Shown: one piece after another, positions 13,420 to 22,824 of the stretch | How positions within the stretch are numbered: the first letter of the stretch is position 1 | How the letters are laid out: every line of letters begins with the position of its first letter | The notes under the pieces: generated by a model | The model's input: the letters and a program-made list of their open reading frames with translations, nothing else | Databases searched by the model: none | What the model was told of the DNA's origin: nothing | Program-made: the position numbers and the translations under genes | Source: an uncultured Clostridia bacterium | Lineage (GTDB): Bacteria; Bacillota; Clostridia; Peptostreptococcales; Anaerovoracaceae | NCBI GenBank assembly: GCA_937900415.1 | Contig: CALCEY010000015.1 | Location: 62,001-126,000 of the forward strand | Direction: 5' to 3' | DNA length: 64,000 nucleotides

Positions 13420-14679
13420 ATGGCAATAAGAAATTGGAAAGACATTCCTTTGTTTAAGGGAGTAACAGATGAACAGTGGAACGACTGGCATTGGCAGGTT
13501 GAGCACAGACTTACTACCGTGGAAGATATTTGCCAGGTAGTAAACCTTACCGAACAGGAAAAGGCTGACATCGAAAAAGTTATGGGCGGATTCAGAGTAG
13601 GTATCACTCCTTACTATGCTTCCCTCATGGATCCTGACGACCCTAGATGTCCTGTAAGAATGCAGGCAGTTCCTACACTGGCCGAAATGCACAGATCAGA
13701 GGCTGACGATGCTGACCCTCTGCACGAGGACGCAGACTCCCCTGCTCCTGGACTGACTCACAGATACCCTGACAGAGTTCTCTTCCTGATTACAGACCAG
13801 TGTTCAATGTACTGCCGTCACTGCACAAGAAGAAGACTTGCAGGAGAAACCGACGGAGCAAGATCAAGAGAAGACATCGACGCATGTATCGACTACATCA
13901 GAAGAACTCCTCAGGTTAGAGACGTACTGCTTTCCGGCGGAGACGCTCTTCTGGTTGAGACTGAAACTCTTGAATACATAATCAGCGAGCTGAGAAAAAT
14001 CCCTCACGTTGAAATCGTAAGAATCGGTTCAAGAACTCCTGTAGTTATGCCTCAGAGAATTACAGACGAACTCTGCGACATGCTGAAGAAGTATCACCCT
14101 ATATGGTTGAACACTCACTTCAACCATCCTAAGGAAATGACTCCTACAGCTATGGAAGCTCTGAGAAAGCTGGCGGACGCAGGTATTCCTTTAGGTAACC
14201 AGTCAGTACTCTTAAGAGGCGTTAACGACTGCAAGCATATTATGAGAGAACTGGTACACGCACTCGTTAAGAACAGAGTAAGACCTTACTACATTTACAT
14301 CTGCGACCTTTCGATAGGTATCGAGCACTTCAGAACTTCAGTTGCTAAGGGTATCGAGATCATAGAAGGTCTGAGAGGACATACTTCGGGATATGCCGTT
14401 CCTACTTTCGTAGTAGACGCTCCTGGCGGCGGCGGAAAGACTCCTGTAATGCCTCAGTACGTAATTTCACAGACTCCTCACAAGGTTATCCTGAGAAACT
14501 ACGAAGGCGTTATCACTACTTATACAGAGTCGCAGCTGCCTGATCTTCCTTGCACATGCGATTACTGCACAGGCAAGAAGACTTACAAGTATCAGGGTGT
14601 TTCAGCTCTCGGAGAAGGACCTGAAATCAAGTCCATGGAGCCAAGCAACCTGGCAAGACACGAAAGAAACAAACACTAA
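13420..14679 (+). CDS. kamA: L-lysine 2,3-aminomutase
   Basis: Radical SAM/PLP enzyme that converts L-lysine to L-beta-lysine, the first step of the pathway. The 419-residue length matches the family. The cluster-binding cysteines are C128, C132 and C135 in DQCSMYCRHCTRRR, and the PLP-binding lysine is expected at K340 in DAPGGGGK. The C-terminal CTCDYCTGKK segment matches the zinc-binding end of characterised KamA. It has a strong AAAGGAGAAAAAA leader and lies 162 bases after kdd with hairpins on both sides. Confidence 0.96.
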   Translation: MAIRNWKDIPLFKGVTDEQWNDWHWQVEHRLTTVEDICQVVNLTEQEKADIEKVMGGFRVGITPYYASLMDPDDPRCPVRMQAVPTLAEMHRSEADDADPLHEDADSPAPGLTHRYPDRVLFLITDQCSMYCRHCTRRRLAGETDGARSREDIDACIDYIRRTPQVRDVLLSGGDALLVETETLEYIISELRKIPHVEIVRIGSRTPVVMPQRITDELCDMLKKYHPIWLNTHFNHPKEMTPTAMEALRKLADAGIPLGNQSVLLRGVNDCKHIMRELVHALVKNRVRPYYIYICDLSIGIEHFRTSVAKGIEIIEGLRGHTSGYAVPTFVVDAPGGGGKTPVMPQYVISQTPHKVILRNYEGVITTYTESQLPDLPCTCDYCTGKKTYKYQGVSALGEGPEIKSMEPSNLARHERNKH

Positions 14680-14701
14680 TTTCTTTAAAAACAAAAAGTT
14701 A

Positions 14702-14736
14702 CCTTTAGGGGAGGCTCCTCGCGGCCTCCCCAAAGG
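14702..14736 (+). other. Intercistronic hairpin between kamA and kamB
   Basis: CCTTTAGGGGAGGC (14702-14715) pairs with GCCTCCCCAAAGG (14724-14736), with one bulged A and an 8-base loop. It is not followed by T residues. It may protect the kamA 3' end or lower expression of the downstream genes. Confidence 0.6.
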
Positions 14737-14757
14737 CGTGAAATGAGGATATAAAAT

Positions 14758-15777
14758 ATGGGGCTGTTATATGACCTGTCAACTAAATATAAAACTCTTT
14801 CTATCGTAGGAATGGCTAAAAATGCCGGAAAAACCACGGCGCTTAATTATCTCATAGAAGAAGCTATAGATGAAGGAGTAGTGTTGGGAGTCACCTCGAC
14901 GGGAAGAGACGGGGAATCGCAGGATTTAGTTACGGGAACTGAAAAGCCGAGAGTTTATTTAGATCAGGATATGCTGGTGGCGGTGCCTACCCTTCTCTAC
15001 GATTTGGCAGACGCAGGACTGGAAGTGATAAGGAAAACCAAGTATTCCACAGCAATCGGAGAGCTTTTGATTTGCCGCGTAAGAGAGGCGGGTTACGTTC
15101 AGATCGCGGGGCCTGTGATAAATGCGGAACAAAAAATGCTTTGCGACGAGATGCTCTGCCTTGGGTGCCAGCTGATTCTGATAGACGGGGCAATCGACAG
15201 GAAATCCATAGCTTCACCGGATACCTCCGACGCGATTATATTATCAACGGGCGCCGTGCTTTCCAGAAAGCTCAATAAAGTAGTGGAAGAAACCGCTCAT
15301 GTCGTCAACATATACAGAACGCCGGAACTTGAGGAAGGCGCAGTAAGAACGGCGATAGAAAACAATAATTTTGACAACAAGATTATGCTCGTAAACGGCG
15401 ACGGCGAGGTGACGAAGCTGGATCTTACGACCGGCCTCGGAGCCGCCAAAGATATCAACGGAGCCATATGCGAGGATACTGAATATATATATATTCCCGG
15501 AGCCTTTACCAACAGCGTTATTTCGGATATAAGTCTGAAAAAGCTCAAGCAGGTACAGTTTGTACTAAAGGACCCGACAAAGATTTTTGTAAACGCCATG
15601 GACTGGGGAATTTTCAGAAAGAAAGGCTTCAGGGTATGCGTTCTGAAGAATATTGATATAGCCGCCATCACGGTGAACCCGTGGGCTCCGGCGGGATATA
15701 CCTTTGACAACAGATTTCTTTTAGAGGAAATGCAGAAAGCGATACCTGATATTCCGATTGTAGATGTAAGGATGTAA
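14758..15777 (+). CDS. kamB: Lysine 5,6-aminomutase reactivase subunit KamB
   Basis: In this pathway KamB and KamC are taken to form an ATP-driven reactivase that exchanges damaged cobalamin in KamDE. The 339-residue protein has a P-loop near its N-terminus, GMAKNAGKTT (18-27), followed by SDAIILSTGAVLSRKL and a hydrophobic C-terminal domain ending DIPIVDVRM. Recognition rests on the P-loop and on the fixed position kamA-kamB-kamC-kamD-kamE. It ends 3 bases before kamC, indicating tight coupling. Confidence 0.85.
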   Translation: MGLLYDLSTKYKTLSIVGMAKNAGKTTALNYLIEEAIDEGVVLGVTSTGRDGESQDLVTGTEKPRVYLDQDMLVAVPTLLYDLADAGLEVIRKTKYSTAIGELLICRVREAGYVQIAGPVINAEQKMLCDEMLCLGCQLILIDGAIDRKSIASPDTSDAIILSTGAVLSRKLNKVVEETAHVVNIYRTPELEEGAVRTAIENNNFDNKIMLVNGDGEVTKLDLTTGLGAAKDINGAICEDTEYIYIPGAFTNSVISDISLKKLKQVQFVLKDPTKIFVNAMDWGIFRKKGFRVCVLKNIDIAAITVNPWAPAGYTFDNRFLLEEMQKAIPDIPIVDVRM

Positions 15778-15780
15778 TTT

Positions 15781-17553
15781 ATGATACAGGGAAAAAACAG
15801 AAGACTGGCTAACGCAAAGACAAGACGGGAGACAGGACTCGATTATGTTATGTTCAATCTCGATTTGAATACGCCCTTTGGGAAAAAACAACTTAAGGAA
15901 ATTAAACCTTATTATCCCGGACAGGAAGAAGAACTTCGAGCTGAGCTTGACAGAGTCGGGATGATGATAGAATTCGTAAAACAGAACAAGACCTTAACGG
16001 ACAAGATTCAGGAAGTTTTCATGGAAGTAAAGGATCCGTCCCTTACGGTGCAGCGGAGTGGAAGCGCTATTCTTTCAACGGTCGAGCTTTTTGAAGTAAA
16101 ATCGCTGCTTCTTCAGATGAGACAGATACGAAAGCTTACGATAGAGCATGAAATAGGAGATTACAAAGGCTGCCACTGTGTTTCTGAATGTAAGGCAGCC
16201 GGCGCTGCAAAAGCGGGAGAAGCAGAAAAAGAGGGAGCTGTTTCGCTTCTGTTTAAAGCAGACGAAAACGCGCCTGTCGTAGACGCCGTACCTGAGGAAT
16301 ATTTCCTTGAAGATACGGAAGATCTTTTAGACGAGTTGGATCCGAGAAGAGACAGGCTGAATACTTTTTACATATATGATGAATTTAGTCCGCTTCTGGG
16401 AGAGTACAGAAGTAAAAAGCGCGAATACGAGCTTTTGATAAGAAAAGAACAAAAACAGGAAAGAGAGCGGCTGAGACGTGAGCATAACGTTCAGCTGACT
16501 CCTAAATTTGATATAGTGATCTCAAAATCCCATCCGGATTTTGATAAGATTCAGGCTCTTGAAGAGCTGGAAACAGTAGACCAGGATTACATGAGCGTAA
16601 CTCTTCAGCTCAAGCCGACAGAAGAAGTTTACCGTTATATAAGCGAGGTGGAAAAGATAAATTCCGATATAGAAGTCGAAGAGGAGAGGGTAAGAGAATT
16701 CCTTTCTAAAAAGATTTCCGAAAAAGCGGAAGTAATCTTGACAAATTGCTATAAGATGGGAACTCTCGATTTGGCTTTGGCAAGGGCCATATATTCGATC
16801 AGACACAGCTTGGTAAAACCGGAAATATCTGACGAGCATGTGATTGAATTTGAAGACGGAAGAAACCTTCAGGTTGAGGATATAATAAAATCAAAAGGAA
16901 AGGAATACTGTCCCGTATCAATTTCATTGAAGGATGGAGTTACATTGATAACAGGAGCCAATATGGGAGGAAAGACTATATCCCTTAAATTGGCGGGACA
17001 GATACCGATAATGGCGCAGTACGGCTTTTTCGTGCCGGCAAGGAAGGCCAGAGTGGGGCTTTCCTCATATATGCAGATTCTCATAGGCGATTCGCAGTCA
17101 GTGGAAAGAGGCTTGTCCAGCTTTGGCTCTGAGATGGAAGAACTCAAGGAGATTCTCGACCACGGACAGGAAAGAAGTTTAATACTGATAGACGAGATAG
17201 CCTCCGGCACCAACCCTACGGAGGGTACAGCCTTGACCAAGAGCCTGGTGGATTATTTGATAGAAAAACCGTATATTTCCCTGATAACGACGCATTTTGA
17301 GTCTGTAACAGAGAGAGAAGGCATAGTAAACATGCAGGTCAGGGGGCTGGCCGACTGCGATTTTATTAAGCTTAACAGCGAGATACAGCATGCAAACCGC
17401 CGTGACAGGATAAATATAATATCCAAATACATGGACTATCGTCTTTGTAAAGTGGACAGCGAAGCACAAGTACCTAAGGATGCTCTAAGTATAGCTGCTA
17501 TGCTCGGAATCGACAAAGCAATTATAGAAGGGGCGAAAAAATATATCAGATAA
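15781..17553 (+). CDS. kamC: Lysine 5,6-aminomutase reactivase ATPase KamC (MutS-like)
   Basis: A 590-residue protein whose C-terminal third is a MutS-family ABC ATPase: Walker A TGANMGGKT (about 390-398), signature-region GLSSFGSEMEELKEIL, Walker B LILIDEIASGTNPTEG (about 467-480) and the switch histidine in TTHFE. The N-terminal part is charged and partly coiled coil (for example KEQKQERERLRREH), and lacks the DNA mismatch-recognition domains of MutS. Its place between kamB and kamD supports the role of reactivating the B12/PLP enzyme KamDE rather than DNA repair. Confidence 0.88.
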   Translation: MIQGKNRRLANAKTRRETGLDYVMFNLDLNTPFGKKQLKEIKPYYPGQEEELRAELDRVGMMIEFVKQNKTLTDKIQEVFMEVKDPSLTVQRSGSAILSTVELFEVKSLLLQMRQIRKLTIEHEIGDYKGCHCVSECKAAGAAKAGEAEKEGAVSLLFKADENAPVVDAVPEEYFLEDTEDLLDELDPRRDRLNTFYIYDEFSPLLGEYRSKKREYELLIRKEQKQERERLRREHNVQLTPKFDIVISKSHPDFDKIQALEELETVDQDYMSVTLQLKPTEEVYRYISEVEKINSDIEVEEERVREFLSKKISEKAEVILTNCYKMGTLDLALARAIYSIRHSLVKPEISDEHVIEFEDGRNLQVEDIIKSKGKEYCPVSISLKDGVTLITGANMGGKTISLKLAGQIPIMAQYGFFVPARKARVGLSSYMQILIGDSQSVERGLSSFGSEMEELKEILDHGQERSLILIDEIASGTNPTEGTALTKSLVDYLIEKPYISLITTHFESVTEREGIVNMQVRGLADCDFIKLNSEIQHANRRDRINIISKYMDYRLCKVDSEAQVPKDALSIAAMLGIDKAIIEGAKKYIR

Positions 17554-17564
17554 GGAGAAAAAGG

Positions 17565-19118
17565 ATGAAAAGCAAATTAAATCTTGACCCGAAAGTTGTT
17601 GACAGCGCTCGCCAGCATGCGGCAAACATTGCTCACGATATGCAGGAATTCATCGAGCGTCATACAACTGTATCCACGGAGAGAACAATCGTAAGACTTT
17701 TAGGCGTCGACGGTGTTGACGACGTCGATACGCCGCTTCCTAACGTGGTTGTAGATCAGATTAAGGAAGCCGGTGCGCTGCCTACAGGCGCAGCTTACTG
17801 GATGGGAAACGCAATGGTTCAGACTGGAAAATCAGCTCAGGAGATAGCGGAGGACATGGCTGCCGGCAAGCTTGAAATCACAAAGCTTCCGACCTGCTCT
17901 CAGGAAGAAGCGGCAGAGGCATTGAAGCCTGCAATCAAGAAGACCTTTGAAAGAATTGACATGCAGAAGGCAAAACGTCAGGAATACCTTAAAACAATAG
18001 GCGAGAGTCCTGAACCATACATTTACGTAATAGTTGCTACAGGCAATATTTACGAAGACGTTATTCAGGCTCAGGCTGCAGCCAGACAGGGAGCCGACGT
18101 AATAGCCGTCATCAGAACGACTGCTCAGTCGCTTCTGGACTACGTTCCTTACGGTCCTACTACAGAAGGTTTCGGAGGTACATACGCTACTCAGGAAAAC
18201 TTTAAAATCATGAGAAAAGCCCTCGACGAGGTCGGTGAAGAAATGGGCAGATACATCAGACTCTGCAACTATTCTTCCGGAATGTGCATGCCTGAAATCG
18301 CAGCTATGGGAGCTCTTGAAAGATTGGATATGATGCTCAATGACGCTATTTACGGCATTCTGTTCAGAGACATCAACATGCAGAGAACTCTTGTCGACCA
18401 GTTCATGTCAAGAGTTATAATCGGATACTGCGGAATAATCTTCAATTCCGGAGAAGATAACTATCTGACTACCGACGACGCTATCGAGGCAGCTCATACG
18501 GTAACTGCGTCACAGTTTATCAATGAGCAGTTCGCAGTGCTTGCCAATATTCCAGAAGAACAGATGGGACTTGGACACGCCTTTGAAATGGATCCTTCAA
18601 CTGAAGACGGATTCCTGCTTGAACTGGCTCAGGCTCAGATGGCAAGGGAAATCTTCCCTAAGGCAAGATTAAAATACATGCCGCCTACAAAATTCATGAC
18701 AGGAAACATTTTCAGAGGTCATCTGCAGGATGCTCTGTTTAACTTGGTAACTGTTTGGTCGGGACAGTCCATACTGCTGACGGGAATGTTGACGGAGGCT
18801 ATTCATACTCCGTTCATGCAGGACAGATACCTTTCCATAGAAAATGCAAAATATATCTTCAACAATTGCAGACATATAGGCGATGAAATGGAATTTAAGG
18901 AAGGCGGAATAATTCAGAGCCGTGCTCAGGAGGTTCTGAAAAAGGCAGACGAGCTTCTTGCAGAGGTTGAAAAAGAAGGTCTGTTCTCAACCATCGAAAA
19001 GGGTATCTTCGGCGGCGTAAAGCGTCCGTTTGACGGCGGACACGGACTTGAAGGCGTTTGCACCAAGGGTGAAAACTATTTCAATCCGTTCATCGAAATG
19101 TTTATGAATCATGAATAG
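17565..19118 (+). CDS. kamD: Beta-lysine 5,6-aminomutase alpha subunit
   Basis: The large subunit of the adenosylcobalamin- and PLP-dependent enzyme that converts beta-lysine to 3,5-diaminohexanoate. The 517-residue length and the opening MKSKLNLDPKVVDSARQHAANIAHDMQEFIERHTTVSTERTIVRLLG fit the family. Motifs include YIYVIVATGNIYEDVIQAQAAARQGADVIAVIRTTAQSLLDYVPYGPTTEGFGGT. It follows kamC by 11 bases with an AAGGAGAAAAAGG site, and the next subunit starts 13 bases after its stop. Confidence 0.95.
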   Translation: MKSKLNLDPKVVDSARQHAANIAHDMQEFIERHTTVSTERTIVRLLGVDGVDDVDTPLPNVVVDQIKEAGALPTGAAYWMGNAMVQTGKSAQEIAEDMAAGKLEITKLPTCSQEEAAEALKPAIKKTFERIDMQKAKRQEYLKTIGESPEPYIYVIVATGNIYEDVIQAQAAARQGADVIAVIRTTAQSLLDYVPYGPTTEGFGGTYATQENFKIMRKALDEVGEEMGRYIRLCNYSSGMCMPEIAAMGALERLDMMLNDAIYGILFRDINMQRTLVDQFMSRVIIGYCGIIFNSGEDNYLTTDDAIEAAHTVTASQFINEQFAVLANIPEEQMGLGHAFEMDPSTEDGFLLELAQAQMAREIFPKARLKYMPPTKFMTGNIFRGHLQDALFNLVTVWSGQSILLTGMLTEAIHTPFMQDRYLSIENAKYIFNNCRHIGDEMEFKEGGIIQSRAQEVLKKADELLAEVEKEGLFSTIEKGIFGGVKRPFDGGHGLEGVCTKGENYFNPFIEMFMNHE

Positions 19119-19131
19119 GGAGGTCAAGGTA

Positions 19132-19926
19132 ATGGCAGATAATAAAACAGCAACAACTCAGGTTGATTTGACATGCGTTAAGCCTTACGGCGACGCTTTA
19201 AACGACGGAAAAGTTCAGCTTGCGTTCACTCTTCCCGTACCTTACGGTGAAGAAGCTGAAGAATGTGCTAAGCAGTACGCTAAGAAATTAGGCTTGGAAG
19301 AGCCTAACGTAGCTTATTACTGCGAGCTTACAACTGGATATACGTTCTTCAACGTTTACGGTTCAGCGCAGCCGACCATAGACTACACAGCCATAAAGGT
19401 TCCTAAGGTTGAAGGTACTGTTATGGATCGTGTTGAATGCGGCGAATGGATAGGCGACAACATAGGAAGAGACATCGTAGTGGTAGGCGCTTCCATCGAA
19501 TCTGACGCACACACCGTAGGTATCGACGCTATAATTCAGATGAAGGGCTTCCATGGACACTTCGGACTTGAAAGATTTAAGAATGTGGTTGCTTACAACA
19601 TGGGTTCACAGGTTCCTTGTGAAACGCTCATAGCTAAAGCAAAGGAAGTAAATGCCGACGCTATTCTGGTTTCTCAGACCGTAACTCAGAAGGATATACA
19701 CATCAAGCAGCTGACTAAGATGGTGGAACTGGTTGAGGCGGAAGGACTGCGCGATAAGGTCATACTGACCTGCGGAGGTCCGAGAATTTCTCATGAACTT
19801 GCACAGGAGCTGGGATATGACGCAGGTTTCGGCCCTGGAAAATATGCAGAGCACGTTATGTCTTACATAATGCAGGAAGTGCAGAAGCGTGGCTGGGAGA
19901 AGAAGTCCGCTATAGCCGATAGATAG
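19132..19926 (+). CDS. kamE: Beta-lysine 5,6-aminomutase beta subunit
   Basis: The cobalamin-binding small subunit of the aminomutase. It contains the B12 motif DxHxxG as DAHTVG in VGASIESDAHTVGIDAI, with downstream SQTVTQKDIHIKQL and TCGGPRIS, typical of this subunit. An in-frame ATG at 19111 overlaps kamD, but ATG at 19132 is preceded by GGGAGG at a proper distance and gives 264 residues, close to the known 262. The C-terminus YAEHVMSYIMQEVQKRGWEK is also typical. Confidence 0.94.
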   Translation: MADNKTATTQVDLTCVKPYGDALNDGKVQLAFTLPVPYGEEAEECAKQYAKKLGLEEPNVAYYCELTTGYTFFNVYGSAQPTIDYTAIKVPKVEGTVMDRVECGEWIGDNIGRDIVVVGASIESDAHTVGIDAIIQMKGFHGHFGLERFKNVVAYNMGSQVPCETLIAKAKEVNADAILVSQTVTQKDIHIKQLTKMVELVEAEGLRDKVILTCGGPRISHELAQELGYDAGFGPGKYAEHVMSYIMQEVQKRGWEKKSAIADR

Positions 19927-19934
19927 TTAAAGTT

Positions 19935-19966
19935 TGCGCGCCGGCAGGCAATCTGTCCGGAGCGCA
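19935..19966 (+). other. Intercistronic hairpin between kamE and atoD
   Basis: TGCGC-G-CCGGCAG pairs with CTG-T-CCGG-A-GCGCA. It is GC-rich, with no T-run, and is the third such hairpin in this operon. Confidence 0.55.
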
Positions 19967-19995
19967 CGTGAATAATATAGAAAGGTGAAACGAAC

Positions 19996-20721
19996 ATGAT
20001 TAACAAAATTATGACTGCAGATGAAGCAGTTGCAGGCGTAAAAGACGGAATGACCATCATGGTAGGCGGATTCCTGGCAACAGGTTCACCGGAAGTCTTA
20101 ATGGACGCTCTGGTAAGAAAAGGCGTAAAGCACCTGACGGTTATTGGCAACGACGGCGGTCTTGACGCAGGACAGCCTGCCGGCGCTTTCGGAGGAAAGA
20201 CTGCAAGAGGTATAGGTAAGCTTCTTGAGAATCACATGGTAGATCATCTGATCGCATCCCACATCGGCGTTAACCCTAAGATCAACGAGCAGATTGCAGA
20301 AGGCACCCTTAAGTACACACTTGTTCCTCAGGGAACTTTAGCGGAAAAAATCAGGGCAGCAGCATACGGCCTCGGCGGTGTGCTTACTCCTACAGGTGTG
20401 GCTACTCCTATGGAAACAGAACTCGACGAGCTGGGAAGAAAGAAAAAGGTTGTAGAAATAGAAGGCAAAAAGTATTTGCTTGAAATGCCTCTTCGTGCCG
20501 ACTATTCTTTAATTAGACCTACGGTAGCTGATAAATTCGGAAACTATTACTGTGCCAAAGCGACTAAGAACTTTAACTATGTAATGGCCGGAGCTGCTGA
20601 CAAGACCATCATAGCTCCTGAAAAGATTGTTGAAATCGGCGAGATAGATCCTGATATGTTCGCGGTTGCAGGCGTTTTGGTAGATGCTATTGCGGAAGGA
20701 GAGAAACCATGGCAGATTTAA
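19996..20721 (+). CDS. atoD: Butyryl-CoA:acetoacetate CoA-transferase, subunit A
   Basis: The alpha subunit of a class I CoA-transferase that moves CoA between butyryl-CoA and acetoacetate, closing the lysine pathway to butyrate. The 241-residue product shows MTADEAVAGVKDGMTIMVGGFLATGSPEVLMDALV at the N-terminus and ENHMVDHLIASHIGVNPKINEQIAEGTLKYTLVPQGTLAEKIRAAAYGLGGVLTPTGVAT, the oxyanion region of subunit A. It overlaps atoA by 13 bases. Confidence 0.93.
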   Translation: MINKIMTADEAVAGVKDGMTIMVGGFLATGSPEVLMDALVRKGVKHLTVIGNDGGLDAGQPAGAFGGKTARGIGKLLENHMVDHLIASHIGVNPKINEQIAEGTLKYTLVPQGTLAEKIRAAAYGLGGVLTPTGVATPMETELDELGRKKKVVEIEGKKYLLEMPLRADYSLIRPTVADKFGNYYCAKATKNFNYVMAGAADKTIIAPEKIVEIGEIDPDMFAVAGVLVDAIAEGEKPWQI

Positions 20722-21365
20722 AAGTAAGAATCGCAAAGAGATGCGCAAAAGAATTTAAAGACGGCGAATTCGCTAATCTGGGAATAGGTTTGCCTACAAT
20801 GGTAGCAAATTATATTCCTGAGGGCGTTATGGTTACGTTTCACTCTGAGAACGGATTTGCAGGAATCGACGCTGTAGCTGACGAATCAAATCTTGACGTA
20901 GACATAATCAATTCCGGCGGAACTTATGTAACCGCTGTTGACAGGGTTAAATACTTCGATACGGCTGAATCTTTCGGCCTCGTAAGAGGAGGTCACGTAA
21001 GGGCTACTGTTTTAGGCGCAATGGAAGTTGCCGAAAACGGAGACTTGGCTAACTGGATCGTACCGGGAAAGAAGGTTGCCGGCATGGGCGGAGCAATGGA
21101 TCTCTGCACAGGATGTCCTGAAGTTATCATAGTAATGCTTCACACCAACAAAGGAAACCATAAAATCCTGAAAAAATGCACTCTTCCTTTGACTGCTGAA
21201 AAGTGCGTTTCCAAGATAATTACTGAAATGGGAGTTATGGAAGTAAGAGAAGACGGCCTTTGGGTAGTTGAACTTCATCCGGACTATACAAAGGAAGATA
21301 TTCAGGCTGCAACGGGCTGCGAACTTCACTTCGATCCTGATATGAAGGCGATGGAAGAAGAATAA
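20709..21365 (+). CDS. atoA: Butyryl-CoA:acetoacetate CoA-transferase, subunit B
   Basis: The beta subunit, carrying the catalytic glutamate in the motif FHSENGFAGID (the Glu of SENG). The 218-residue length is typical. Other class I motifs are ANLGIGLPTMVANYIPEGV and GMGGAMDLCTG. It is the last gene of the operon and is followed by a strong terminator. The Kce cleavage enzyme, which would supply its acetoacetate substrate, is not encoded anywhere in this window. Confidence 0.93.
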   Translation: MADLKVRIAKRCAKEFKDGEFANLGIGLPTMVANYIPEGVMVTFHSENGFAGIDAVADESNLDVDIINSGGTYVTAVDRVKYFDTAESFGLVRGGHVRATVLGAMEVAENGDLANWIVPGKKVAGMGGAMDLCTGCPEVIIVMLHTNKGNHKILKKCTLPLTAEKCVSKIITEMGVMEVREDGLWVVELHPDYTKEDIQAATGCELHFDPDMKAMEEE

Positions 21366-21400
21366 ATAATTCCAACAGCTTAAAAGATATAAAAGCAATA

Positions 21401-21433
21401 AAAGCCGCTTGCGTATATGCAAGCGGCTTTTTT
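21401..21433 (+). terminator. Intrinsic terminator of the lysine fermentation operon
   Basis: A perfect 12-bp stem AAAGCCGCTTGC (21401-21412) with GCAAGCGGCTTT (21419-21430) and a run of six T closes the operon 35 bases after atoA. Confidence 0.92.
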
Positions 21434-21632
21434 GTGGTTATCTGCCGAACGGTGCAGCAGATAGTTTTCGAATCAAGCGGCGTGATATGTCATAAGCTGT
21501 ATATAGATACGGTAATTTGGAAACAATAGTTTCAGAGATTATTTTATACAAAAAACTTTTTCAAACATTTCACAAATTCTACAAAAAACTATATTGGCGA
21601 GGCCGAAAAACGTTGAAAAATGCCTGTTTTCT

Positions 21633-21661
21633 TTGACTTGACGGGTGCTGTATGGTAAAAT
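21633..21661 (+). promoter_or_regulatory. Housekeeping-type promoter of the 3D-domain protein gene
   Basis: TTGACT (21633-21638), a 17-bp spacer and TAAAAT (21656-21661), with an extended -10 TG. It lies 31 bases before the ATG. The remaining 200 bases between the operon terminator and this promoter show nothing else I recognise. Confidence 0.65.
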
Positions 21662-21691
21662 GGGAAGGTCTCGAAAAAAATAGGAGGGCCT

Positions 21692-22807
21692 ATGATAGAT
21701 AAACCTAAAGATAAGGTTGGGCATTTTTTGGAGAGGTTTTTCGGCTGGTTTGAAAAGGGAAAACATGCTGTATACAGCAAAATTTCCGCCCCTAAAGAGA
21801 AGGCCGAAAATTTCAAAAATGCTCATCCGAGACTTGCGGCTACCATCGTTGCTACTATTTGCATTTCGGCCGCCGGTTTAGTAATAGTGGGTTATACCAC
21901 GCCTAAGACGGTGATAGTAAATATTGATAATTCCACAGAAGTCGCTACGACCAAGTATGAGACTACGAGTATGAGGGTAGACAGTTTCATTGAGAATCAT
22001 GGAATTGATTATGTGTACGGGCAGGACATAATAGATGTTCAGATGTACGATGGAATTTCAGACGATATGGAAATCAATATCACCAAAGCGTTACAGGTGC
22101 CTGTAACTGCCGATGGGGAAACGGTTACCGTGACATCGCTTCCGGTCACGGTGGGAGAATTGTTAGAGGAGCTTGATATCACGGTTGGAAAGGACGATAT
22201 AGTTGAGCCTGCTCAAGAGGAAATGCTGACTGGCGGCGCTCATGTATATGTCAGGAGAGTTACCACAGGCTATGTGTCGGAGGAGGTTTCTGTTGGGCAT
22301 AAGCAGGTTTATGCCGCAGACTACGGTATGCCGATAGGGGAAACAGCCGTTACGCAGGAAGGACAGGACGGCATTGAGAAGAGGACGTATCTCGTTACTT
22401 ATATAGACGGAAAAGAGGCGGACAGAACGCTTAAAGAAACTGAAATTCTTCAGGAGAAGAAAGACAGGACAGTGTCATACGGAATGAAAATCCTTTTCGG
22501 AACGCCGGCAGGACTTCAGTATAAACAGAAGATTTCAGGGGTAAAAGCCGTCGCATATCATTACGGAGGAAATCCCGTGGGCGCATATGGGCTTCCGTGC
22601 GAATACGGAACGTGCGCCGTTGACAGTAGCATAATCCCGCTGGGCTCGCTGCTCTATATTGAAGGATATGGGTATGCTGTAGCTAATGATGTAGGGACTG
22701 CGATTAAGGGAAACGTTGTTGACCTTTACATGGAAAGATATGGTCAGTGTCTGACCTGGGGAGCAAGAAAGGTTAATGTTTATATAATTGAATATGGTAA
22801 TAAATAA
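21692..22807 (+). CDS. Wall-associated protein with DUF348, G5 and 3D domains (YabE/RpfB-like)
   Basis: A 371-residue, membrane-anchored, extracellular protein, probably a peptidoglycan lytic enzyme of the YabE type. After about 45 cytoplasmic residues there is one membrane helix (LAATIVATICISAAGLVIVGYTT). Two DUF348 repeats follow (about 75-180), then a G5 domain (RVTTGYVSEEVSVGHKQVYAADYGMPIGE). The C-terminal 3D domain has its three aspartates in AVDSSIIPLG, ANDVGTAIKG and VVDLYM. In Bacillus and Clostridium such proteins are linked to wall turnover or resuscitation. A terminator follows. Confidence 0.87.
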   Translation: MIDKPKDKVGHFLERFFGWFEKGKHAVYSKISAPKEKAENFKNAHPRLAATIVATICISAAGLVIVGYTTPKTVIVNIDNSTEVATTKYETTSMRVDSFIENHGIDYVYGQDIIDVQMYDGISDDMEINITKALQVPVTADGETVTVTSLPVTVGELLEELDITVGKDDIVEPAQEEMLTGGAHVYVRRVTTGYVSEEVSVGHKQVYAADYGMPIGETAVTQEGQDGIEKRTYLVTYIDGKEADRTLKETEILQEKKDRTVSYGMKILFGTPAGLQYKQKISGVKAVAYHYGGNPVGAYGLPCEYGTCAVDSSIIPLGSLLYIEGYGYAVANDVGTAIKGNVVDLYMERYGQCLTWGARKVNVYIIEYGNK

Positions 22808-22824
22808 AACGAGACTTTAAAATA

